Shown piece by piece: positions 52,093-59,026 of a stretch of 64,000 nucleotides of DNA. The notes beneath the pieces were generated by a model. It was not told the origin of the DNA. It saw only the letters and a program-made list of their open reading frames with translations, and did not search any database. The translations under genes and the position numbers were made by a program. Origin of the DNA: Seohaeicola saemankumensis (GTDB lineage: Bacteria; Pseudomonadota; Alphaproteobacteria; Rhodobacterales; Rhodobacteraceae); contig NZ_JAIUZI010000001.1 of assembly GCF_020171285.1 (NCBI RefSeq), positions 434,001 through 498,000 of the forward strand. The letters run 5' to 3'. Position 1 is the stretch's first letter. Each line of letters opens with the position of its first letter.

Positions 52093-52671
52093 TCAGGTAT
52101 CTTCCCAAACAACCTGCGGTGCGAACCGTGGGCGGGTAAAGATCATGTTCTTGAGCTGCTTGTTCTTCATGCCGACGTTGAACAGGGGGACAAACTTGTT
52201 CCGCGTTTCGATCAGGATCACCCGTTCGTTGTCCGGCATGACCGGCAATTCACTGGTGATGCCCTTGATCGAATCGTTGTCGCGCTCGACGCCATAGCCG
52301 CGTTCCTTGGACCAATCGACATAGTACCGGTCGTCCTGCTGGTCAAAACGGACAATGGTAATGCGCATCTTGGTTTCCGTCCGCGCCCGGACCATCAGTT
52401 TGTACAATTCGTACATGCTGTCGATATAGGCGTCGTTGACCGCCTCGGTCTCGCGCGAGACGAGGTCGCCGATGGCATAGGCGGCCTTGAGATTCACGGT
52501 GCTCTGACGGTAGCCGTCAAAGAACACGTAAGTCGCCATGAAGGCCCAGAACAGAATTGGCATCACAAGGACGAATTCGACGGTGACGCTGCCGTTGCTG
52601 TCGCGCCAGAATGCCTTGAGGCCATTAACAAGCGTTGCGAGGGGGCGGGTATGAACGCGTGTGTCCTGCAT
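52093..52671 (-). CDS. TadE-like pilus-assembly protein (third gene)
   Basis: 192 residues. A short cytoplasmic N-terminus with a basic stretch, then SNGSVTVEFVLVMPILFWAF, a prepilin-like hydrophobic helix of the TadE/TadG type (Gly-Ser-Val-Thr-Val-Glu-Phe, Glu five after the Gly). The rest is periplasmic. Related proteins are minor pseudopilins of the Tad (Flp) secretion/pilus system. The main Tad machinery (ATPase, secretin, Flp pilin) is not in the window. Last of three co-directed genes, 5 bp after the second. Confidence 0.8.
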   Translation of the reverse strand: MQDTRVHTRPLATLVNGLKAFWRDSNGSVTVEFVLVMPILFWAFMATYVFFDGYRQSTVNLKAAYAIGDLVSRETEAVNDAYIDSMYELYKLMVRARTETKMRITIVRFDQQDDRYYVDWSKERGYGVERDNDSIKGITSELPVMPDNERVILIETRNKFVPLFNVGMKNKQLKNMIFTRPRFAPQVVWEDT

Positions 52672-52676
52672 TACGT

Positions 52677-53213
52677 TTACCTTGGTTCCTGGACGAATAC
52701 AGAGGTCGCAACGAGCGAATACTGGCCGAAGTCGTCTTTCTGCATGTTGGCCCCCAGGCCGGTGGTCGGGAACACCGGGTCGATCTTGGCGCAGGCGCGC
52801 AGAATCATCAGTTCATTGTCCAGACCGTTGACGAAGTTGCGAACCGGGTTCACGTCCTCGGATTTGTCGGTGCAATCGGGGTTGGCGTCGATGCCGGCCC
52901 AGTTGCGCGGATCAACCTGAACCATTTCGAGTTTCAGGTTGTTGCCGCATTCTTCGATGAACCCGGCGCGAGCGCAGATCCGGTCCTTGATCTCGTCATG
53001 CTGCGGAGCCGCGCCCGTGCCCAGGCGAATTTCCCGCACGGTCAGGTCCATGGCCCGTTCCAGCATCGAGTGATGGAGGTTCACAAAGCCCAGTTCAATC
53101 CCGGACAGCATCAGGAAGATCACCGACGGAAAGGTAATGGCGAATTCGATCGTAGAACTGCCGTTCTCGGAGCGTGAAAACCGGGAGAGTTTTCTTTTCA
53201 ACCATATCTTCAT
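52677..53213 (-). CDS. TadE-like pilus-assembly protein (second gene)
   Basis: 178 residues. Starts MKIWLKRKLSRFSRSENGSS and then TIEFAITFPSVIFLMLSGIE, the same type of prepilin-like helix, with the mature domain behind. Two conserved Cys pairs are visible near ICARAGFIEECG and NPDCTD, perhaps forming disulfides in the periplasm. Overlaps the VWA gene by 4 bp and the third gene follows after 5 bp, so one transcript is likely. Confidence 0.8.
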   Translation of the reverse strand: MKIWLKRKLSRFSRSENGSSTIEFAITFPSVIFLMLSGIELGFVNLHHSMLERAMDLTVREIRLGTGAAPQHDEIKDRICARAGFIEECGNNLKLEMVQVDPRNWAGIDANPDCTDKSEDVNPVRNFVNGLDNELMILRACAKIDPVFPTTGLGANMQKDDFGQYSLVATSVFVQEPR

Positions 53214-54970
53214 TGCGTCAGCCTCAGTTTGCGGATCGAAGAAGCGATGGATGCAAAAGCATCCGACAGTCCGCCGCCTTCGACATCAAAGAAATGCGCA
53301 GGTGAACTGGCGCATTTGCGCAGGACATTCAGACCGTGGTCCGGAGCTTCGAACCCGATGGTAAAGATGATGACATTCTGTGCCTTGACGGCTTCGCAGA
53401 TCGCATCGACGCGGGCATCCTTGGCCGATCCGTTCACATAGCTGCGGACACTGTAGTACCAGTCGTTCCAGGCCTGATCATCGTTCATCCATGGTTCGTA
53501 CAGATCCTCGACGATGGACTCCATCGACGTGTAGGCCCAGAGGTCGGGATAGGTCACGATCTCGGCGCTGCCGGGTTCGTCGACGGTGACCGTCGTGGCA
53601 ATCTGCTGATAGCGGCGGCACGACCCGTTTCGACGATAGGAGACACAGGTGTCGGAATCCTCATAAGTGGTTTCTTCGTATGTTCCCTCACCGTAGGCGT
53701 GGTCATGCCAGGTGTTGTCCATGGGCCAGAAGAACAGCGGCTCTTGTGTATTGCCGTCGTTGTCCTCGTCGTCGACATCGAGACCGATGTAGACCGAGTA
53801 TTCCTCTTGCTCGTCGTTCCACCAGATGTTGGATTCGCCGGACCGGTAGCCGTCTTCCAGGTAGTATTGGCTCGTGTTCTGACCGTCCGTCATAAGCACC
53901 ACGACCTTAAGCGTTTCGCCGTCATCATACCCATGCGGTCTGGCGTCGAATTCCGGATCTACGATTTCGGCGTCGATCAGATGGTCGATGACCGGGCGAA
54001 GGCTGGGGTCCAGCAGAGCAGCGCCCCATTTCATCCCGATGTCGATCGACGTATTGCCGTTCGCCGTCAGGTTCGAGATGAAGGTCTTCATCGTGTCGCG
54101 GTTCTTCTGCACTGGAAGAATGTGGCGGCTGGACTTCGCCTCGCAGATCGGCCGACGGACGAGTTCCACCGGATCGTTGTCACGACCGTCGAAGTCTTCC
54201 CAGACATCGAAATGCATGGTTCGCTTCAATTCGACAGCGGGGTCGATTGCGGTTGTCGTAAAGTCGGAAGCCGAGAAATTCGCGCAGTACGAATAGTCAT
54301 GTTCATCAGTGTTGGCAAAGGCGCTCATGAAAGTGGCCGATGTCGCGACCTGAGTGGCGTAGGGGACGATCGAGATCGAGAGTTTTCCGTCCTCGGTATT
54401 GTCGACCATCTGATCGACAAAGTCGCGCGCGGCAATCTTGAGGTTCGGCAGGCGATTGTTGCTGTTCATCGAGCCGGAGACGTCCAGAACCATCGAGATT
54501 TCGACGCCGCCGATGCGTTCCTCGGCGGTGCTTGACGCGGGCGCCAGAAGCGTATCGCGCCCGGTCATGTGCATGAACTGTGTCTTGACGTCTGCCGCTG
54601 CAGATGCCGACACCTCGCGGAAGCTGAGCCCCTGATCCACCACGACACTACCGAGATATTCCGTCAATCCGGCCTTCTCAAAATAGTCCGCGACGACATC
54701 TGCAGGGTCCAGTGTCTGGTCAAGGTCAGCAGCAGCCAGCACGGCGCGATCCAGCGTGTACTGCAATTCGGCCCGGTCGCGTTCCACGCGCATCAGGTCA
54801 ATTCCAATACCGCCGAACATCAGCAGGATGACAAAGACGTAGACCCCGAAAAAGATCAGCGTACCGCTTTCATCTTTGCGGAACCGGCGGGCGAAAGCGC
54901 CAAGACGGGTACGGCGCGGAGCCGAATTACCTGTAGCGTTGATCTGTGCTGTGCAGGCTCGCGGAGACAT
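53210..54970 (-). CDS. TadG-like protein with von Willebrand factor A domain
   Basis: 586 residues. After an Arg-rich cytoplasmic start comes a TadE/G-type helix (SGTLIFFGVYVFVILLMFGG, about 36-58). The VWA domain begins near residue 155 with the MIDAS motif DVSGSMNS (163-170), and VVVLMTDGQNTS is a later conserved strand. Residues about 375-465 form an acidic, Trp/Tyr-rich insertion (e.g. DVDDEDNDGN and a Glu/Thr/Tyr run) not seen in basic VWA domains. VWA modules bind metal and protein partners, so an adhesive pilus-tip role is plausible. First of three genes. Confidence 0.85.
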   Translation of the reverse strand: MSPRACTAQINATGNSAPRRTRLGAFARRFRKDESGTLIFFGVYVFVILLMFGGIGIDLMRVERDRAELQYTLDRAVLAAADLDQTLDPADVVADYFEKAGLTEYLGSVVVDQGLSFREVSASAAADVKTQFMHMTGRDTLLAPASSTAEERIGGVEISMVLDVSGSMNSNNRLPNLKIAARDFVDQMVDNTEDGKLSISIVPYATQVATSATFMSAFANTDEHDYSYCANFSASDFTTTAIDPAVELKRTMHFDVWEDFDGRDNDPVELVRRPICEAKSSRHILPVQKNRDTMKTFISNLTANGNTSIDIGMKWGAALLDPSLRPVIDHLIDAEIVDPEFDARPHGYDDGETLKVVVLMTDGQNTSQYYLEDGYRSGESNIWWNDEQEEYSVYIGLDVDDEDNDGNTQEPLFFWPMDNTWHDHAYGEGTYEETTYEDSDTCVSYRRNGSCRRYQQIATTVTVDEPGSAEIVTYPDLWAYTSMESIVEDLYEPWMNDDQAWNDWYYSVRSYVNGSAKDARVDAICEAVKAQNVIIFTIGFEAPDHGLNVLRKCASSPAHFFDVEGGGLSDAFASIASSIRKLRLTQ

Positions 54971-55303
54971 GATCTACCTCTCAGACTTTTCGCGACGCTG
55001 TCGTTTTTTCGGAGACACTTCGTCATCGCGTTGATGCCATTGGATGATGGCTGAAATAGGGCGGAAACAGGCCCAATTGCAGCAAATTGGGTGCAAATTT
55101 TGCGACGTTTCTTTCGCCGGTCGGCAATTGTTGCGGGCGGAGAACCAATCCCCGAATTGGTGCGAATCCGTCCGCTGCCGAGGCACGCTCCGGCGCGAAC
55201 TTAGAAAAATGATTAAAAATGTCGCACTTCTTAATCGAACCATCATAGTCTCGGAACAAGGTGACCGCACCGCGAGTCGCAGGCTGGTCAGGGAGGGCAG
55301 GCC
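54971..55303. other. Non-coding divergent promoter region, tadG / glutamate dehydrogenase
   Basis: 333 bp without a convincing gene. Two inverted repeats share a CCAAT...ATTGG core: 55072-55091 (CCCAATT-GCAGCA-AATTGGG) and 55144-55161 (ACCAAT-CCCCGA-ATTGGT). They lie about 110-165 bp upstream of either start and could be operators for one or both genes. A further ATTGG at about 55039 fits the pattern. The region 55200-55250 is A/T-rich, a candidate promoter for the dehydrogenase gene. No riboswitch fold is apparent. Confidence 0.45.
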
Positions 55304-56734
55304 ATGAAACGGAAAAACGAGCCGAGCTTTCGCGAAAGCGTCGACATGATGTTCAACCGCGCGGTGGCGCTGATGGATTTGCCGCCGGGGCTCGAGGAGA
55401 AGATCCGCGTGTGCAACGCCACTTACACTGTGCGGTTCGGCGTGCGGCTACGTGGCCAGATCCAGACATTTACCGGCTATCGGTCCGTGCATTCGGAACA
55501 CATGGAGCCGGTCAAGGGCGGGATCCGCTATGCCCCTTCCGTCAATCAGGACGAGGTGGAGGCGCTGGCGGCTCTGATGACCTACAAGTGTGCTCTGGTT
55601 GAGGCTCCCTTTGGTGGCTCCAAGGGTGGGCTGTGCATCGACCCGCGGCAATACGACGAACACGAACTGGAGCAGATCACCCGAAGGTTTGCCTATGAGC
55701 TGGCCAAGCGTGATCTCATCCACCCCAGCCAGAACGTTCCTGCGCCCGACATGGGCACGGGCGAGCGGGAAATGGCGTGGATTGCCGACCAATACGCGCG
55801 GATGAACACCACCGATATCAACGCGCGCGCCTGCGTAACGGGCAAGCCGTTGAATGCGGGCGGAATTTCCGGCCGCGTGGAGGCGACCGGGCGAGGCGTG
55901 CAATACGCGCTGCGCGAGTTCTTCCGCGATCCTCGTGATGTCGAAAAATCCGGGCTGAGCGGCAAGCTGGACGGCAAGCGTGTGATCGTACAGGGATTGG
56001 GCAACGTCGGCTTTCACGCGGCCAAGTTCCTGTCCGAAGAAGACGGAGCCATCGTTACTGGTGTGATCGAGCGGGACGGGGCGGTGTTCAATCCGGCAGG
56101 GCTGGATGTGGAGGCGGTGCATCACTGGATTGCCGGTCATGGCGGCGTTTCGGGATTCCCGGATGCAACCTTTGTGCCAGAGGGCGCGAGCCTGCTGGAG
56201 GAGGACTGCGATATTCTGATCCCTGCGGCTTTGGAGGGGGTCATCAACATGTCCAACGCGGCCCGGGTCAAGGCGCCGCTCATCATCGAGGCTGCGAACG
56301 GTCCGATCACGGCCGGCGCTGACGATGTGCTGCGTCAAAAGGGGACCGTGATCATTCCGGATATGTACGCAAATGCAGGCGGGGTTACGGTCTCATATTT
56401 CGAATGGGTCAAGAACCTGAGCCACATCCGTTTCGGCAGGATGCAGCGACGCCAGGAGGAAGCGCGGCACCAGCTTGTCATTGACGAACTGCAGCGGCTG
56501 GATGACTACCTGGGCGATGCTTGGTCTATGTCCCCGGATTTCAAAGATAAATACCTGCGCGGCGCGGGCGAACTGGAACTCGTGCGATCAGGTTTGGATG
56601 ATACCATGCGCATCGCCTATCAATCGATGCGCGAGGTCTGGCATGACCGGGCCGACGTCCAGGATCTGCGAACCGCCGCCTATCTGGTGTCGATCAACAA
56701 GGTGGCGGCCAGCTATCGGGCAAAGGGGCTCTAG
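55304..56734 (+). CDS. Glutamate dehydrogenase (Glu/Leu/Phe/Val family)
   Basis: 476 residues. VKGGIRYAPSVNQDEVEALA and EAPFGGSKGG contain the substrate and catalytic Lys region, PAPDMGTGEREMAWIAD the catalytic Asp, and VIVQGLGNVGFHAAKFL the dinucleotide-binding loop. DMYANAGGVTVSYFEWVKN is the conserved C-terminal Ser motif for the amino acid gamma-carboxylate. The enzyme interconverts glutamate with 2-oxoglutarate and ammonia. Length is usual for the long bacterial type. AGGGAGGGCAGGCC precedes the ATG. Stands alone; relevant to nitrogen economy next to the sarcosine operon. Confidence 0.92.
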   Translation: MKRKNEPSFRESVDMMFNRAVALMDLPPGLEEKIRVCNATYTVRFGVRLRGQIQTFTGYRSVHSEHMEPVKGGIRYAPSVNQDEVEALAALMTYKCALVEAPFGGSKGGLCIDPRQYDEHELEQITRRFAYELAKRDLIHPSQNVPAPDMGTGEREMAWIADQYARMNTTDINARACVTGKPLNAGGISGRVEATGRGVQYALREFFRDPRDVEKSGLSGKLDGKRVIVQGLGNVGFHAAKFLSEEDGAIVTGVIERDGAVFNPAGLDVEAVHHWIAGHGGVSGFPDATFVPEGASLLEEDCDILIPAALEGVINMSNAARVKAPLIIEAANGPITAGADDVLRQKGTVIIPDMYANAGGVTVSYFEWVKNLSHIRFGRMQRRQEEARHQLVIDELQRLDDYLGDAWSMSPDFKDKYLRGAGELELVRSGLDDTMRIAYQSMREVWHDRADVQDLRTAAYLVSINKVAASYRAKGL

Positions 56735-56756
56735 GGTCGTTCGGCGTCGGGGGCGG

Positions 56757-57245
56757 TCAGGCTGCGCCTTGCTGCAGCAAGGCCGCGCGGAACTCGTCCA
56801 GCTTGCTGCCAAAGGAATCGGACTTGGCCTCGGCTTCGCTGACGTGCAGACACGCCACCGGCCTCTGCCCGACCAGGCGTGCGAACTCGTCAAAAGCCTG
56901 TGCCGGGTATTTCGGATCTCCGCTGGTCAAAACCAGAGCTACCCGATCCGGTAGGACAGGGCCTGTTGCAAGAAACTCGCGCATCGGCGTCGACAGTGTT
57001 CCGGCCCAGACCTGCGCGCCGAGGATCAGCATGTCATTGGCTGCGGTGCGCACAGAAGGGGCCGTGATGCGCGTTTTTCGCCGGGTCAGGGCGAAATAGC
57101 CGAGTTTGAGAATCTTCAGCAATCCCGGTTTGCCTTCGAATGGCGCGAGAATGCCCTCGGCGCTACAATCCAGTTGTGCCGCCAGTTGCTGGCAAACCCG
57201 TTTCGTATTGCCGGTCATCGAATAATAAATGATCTGCTTGGCCAT
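56757..57245 (-). CDS. Flavodoxin-family protein
   Basis: 162 residues with the FMN phosphate loop YSMTGNTKRVCQQLA at the N-terminus, LILGAQVWAGTLSTPMREFL in the flavin-contacting region, and VLTSGDPKY near the third loop. Related to small flavodoxins of unknown partner rather than the classical long-chain ferredoxin substitute. A consensus FNR box lies about 63 bp upstream of its start, so oxygen-responsive expression is likely. Convergent with the glutamate dehydrogenase gene. Confidence 0.82.
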   Translation of the reverse strand: MAKQIIYYSMTGNTKRVCQQLAAQLDCSAEGILAPFEGKPGLLKILKLGYFALTRRKTRITAPSVRTAANDMLILGAQVWAGTLSTPMREFLATGPVLPDRVALVLTSGDPKYPAQAFDEFARLVGQRPVACLHVSEAEAKSDSFGSKLDEFRAALLQQGAA

Positions 57246-57301
57246 TGTATGTCGCCTGAATGGTACCGTGAAGGTGTAGCGCGGAGATCAACGGCTTCAC
57301 C

Positions 57302-57315
57302 TTGATGATAATCAA
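57302..57315. promoter_or_regulatory. FNR/FnrL box
   Basis: TTGAT-GATA-ATCAA, an exact match to the FNR consensus TTGAT-N4-ATCAA, extended to 6-bp arms (CTTGAT / ATCAAG, 57301-57316). Lies in the 209-bp gap between the flavodoxin gene (ATG at 57245, about 63 bp away) and soxB (ATG at 57455, about 146 bp away). The distance favours control of the flavodoxin gene. Confidence 0.65.
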
Positions 57316-57454
57316 GTGGCAGCCGCTGGCGCTGAGGTCGCGCGGAGGCCGGGAATTGTCGAAAAGCGGCAAGGGGAAACGGTGAAGAGATTGCTACTGC
57401 TTGCTGGAGTTGCTTTGATCCGTGCGACCCCAATGCGCCAAGAAGGAGTTTCAC

Positions 57455-58708
57455 ATGCGGTTTTCCGGTCTTCGTGTCCTGAAGGAGGGATTGACGGGAA
57501 ACCGGGGCTGGACCCCGCATTGGCGCGACCCCGAACCAAAGTCCGAGTATGACATACTGATCATCGGCGGCGGCGGCCACGGGCTGAGCACGGCTTACTA
57601 CCTGGCTCGCAAGCACGGTCTGCGTAACATCGCGGTGTTGGAGAAAGGGTATATCGGCGGCGGCAACGTTGGACGGAACACGACGATTGTACGCGCAAAT
57701 TACTTCTTGCCCGGCAACTCCGAATTCTATTCCCATTCGCTAAAGCTGTGGGAGGGGCTTGAACAGGACCTGAATTATAACGTCATGCACTCCCAGCGCG
57801 GCATCATCAACCTGTTCCACTCGGACGGTCAGCGCGACGCGGCGGCGCGGCGGGGCAATGCAATGATCAATCAGGGCGACGATGCGGAGTTGTTGGACCG
57901 TGACGGGGTGCGCCGGTTCGCGCCCTATCTCGATTTTGAAAACCTGCGGTTTCCCATATATGGCGGATTGTATCACAAGCGTGGCGGCACCGCGCGCCAC
58001 GACGCGGTGGCCTGGGGTTATGCCCGCGGCGCCGACAGCCGGGGGGTCGATCTGATCCAGAACTGCGAGGTGACAGGCATCGACATCGAGGGCGGCGCCG
58101 TGCAGGGCGTGCAGACCACGCGCGGGGCGATCCGCGCCAGCAAGGTCGGCATCGTGGTGGCCGGACGATCCAGCCAGGTGGCGGCGATGGCCGGAATGCG
58201 CCTGCCGGTGGAAAGCCATGTGTTGCAGGCCTTTGTCACCGAGGGGCTCAAGCCGGTGGTCGACCAGGTCATCACCTTTGGCATGGGCCATTTCTATATC
58301 AGTCAGTCGGATAAGGGCGGGCTGGTCTTTGGTGGAGACATCGACATGTACGCCTCCTATGCGGCGCGCGGTAACCTGCCTGCGGTCGAACATGTGATGG
58401 AGGCCGGAATGGCGTTGATGCCGATGATCGGCAAGGCAAAAGTCTTGCGCAGCTGGGGCGGGATCATGGATATGACGCCCGACGGATCACCGATCATTGA
58501 TCGGACCGGGATCGAAGGGCTTTTCCTGAATTGCGGCTGGAACTACGGCGGGTTCAAGGCAGTTCCGGCATCCGGAGATTGCTTTGCGCACCTGATGGCG
58601 ACAGGACGCCCGCATCCGGTGGCCACAGGATTCCGTCTGGACCGGTTTCGGACCGGCCATGGCATCCTCGACGAGGAGGGCACCGGTGCGCAGCACAATC
58701 TTCATTGA
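57455..58708 (+). CDS. soxB: Sarcosine oxidase subunit beta
   Basis: 417 residues. The FAD-binding loop is DILIIGGGGHGLSTAYYLAR (about 33-52). The ARHDAVAWGY segment (His182) matches the conserved ARHDxxxWGYA where FMN is covalently linked in heterotetrameric sarcosine oxidase; the assignment rests on that motif. The C-terminus has GGWNYG-like CGWNYGGFKA. Subunit beta oxidises sarcosine to glycine, passing the methyl group to tetrahydrofolate and reducing O2 to hydrogen peroxide. Start at 57455 with AAGGAG. First gene of soxBDAG. Confidence 0.93.
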   Translation: MRFSGLRVLKEGLTGNRGWTPHWRDPEPKSEYDILIIGGGGHGLSTAYYLARKHGLRNIAVLEKGYIGGGNVGRNTTIVRANYFLPGNSEFYSHSLKLWEGLEQDLNYNVMHSQRGIINLFHSDGQRDAAARRGNAMINQGDDAELLDRDGVRRFAPYLDFENLRFPIYGGLYHKRGGTARHDAVAWGYARGADSRGVDLIQNCEVTGIDIEGGAVQGVQTTRGAIRASKVGIVVAGRSSQVAAMAGMRLPVESHVLQAFVTEGLKPVVDQVITFGMGHFYISQSDKGGLVFGGDIDMYASYAARGNLPAVEHVMEAGMALMPMIGKAKVLRSWGGIMDMTPDGSPIIDRTGIEGLFLNCGWNYGGFKAVPASGDCFAHLMATGRPHPVATGFRLDRFRTGHGILDEEGTGAQHNLH

Positions 58709-58732
58709 GCCGCGTGGAGCGGTGTCGGATTC

Positions 58733-58758
58733 GAGTATTTGGAAAGAGATGAAACAGG
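58733..58758. repeat. Intergenic repeat, copy 3
   Basis: GAGTATTTGGAAAGAGATGA... between soxB and soxD matches the 4485 and 11498 copies. Its 3' end leads into AACAGGGGGATGTGCC directly before the soxD ATG, so the repeat seems to supply or abut the soxD ribosome-binding site. Confidence 0.55.
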
Positions 58759-58768
58759 GGGATGTGCC

Positions 58769-59026
58769 ATGAGGATCACCTGTCCGATCTGCGGCGAGCG
58801 GGACCGTCGCGAGTTTTACTATCGCGGCGCGGCGCTTGACCGGCCGGATCCGGAGGCCGGGCAGGAGGCCTGGGACGATTATGTCTACCTGCGGGACAAC
58901 CCGGCGGGAAGGACGCGGGATCTGTGGTATCACGACGCCGGGTGTGGAAGCTGGCTGGTGGTAGAGCGCGACACGGTGAGCCATGCGATTCTGAATGTGG
59001 CTTTGGCGTTGGACGCTGACGCATGA
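58769..59026 (+). CDS. soxD: Sarcosine oxidase subunit delta
   Basis: 85 residues, normal size. Cys5 and Cys8 (CPIC) with His55 and Cys59 (WYHDAGC) form the Cys3-His zinc site of the delta subunit. YVYLRDNPAG and LWYHDAGCGSW are family signatures. The start at 58769 (MRITCPIC) is the first Met before the zinc motif; the frame opens a little earlier in the repeat element. Overlaps soxA by 4 bp. Confidence 0.93.
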   Translation: MRITCPICGERDRREFYYRGAALDRPDPEAGQEAWDDYVYLRDNPAGRTRDLWYHDAGCGSWLVVERDTVSHAILNVALALDADA

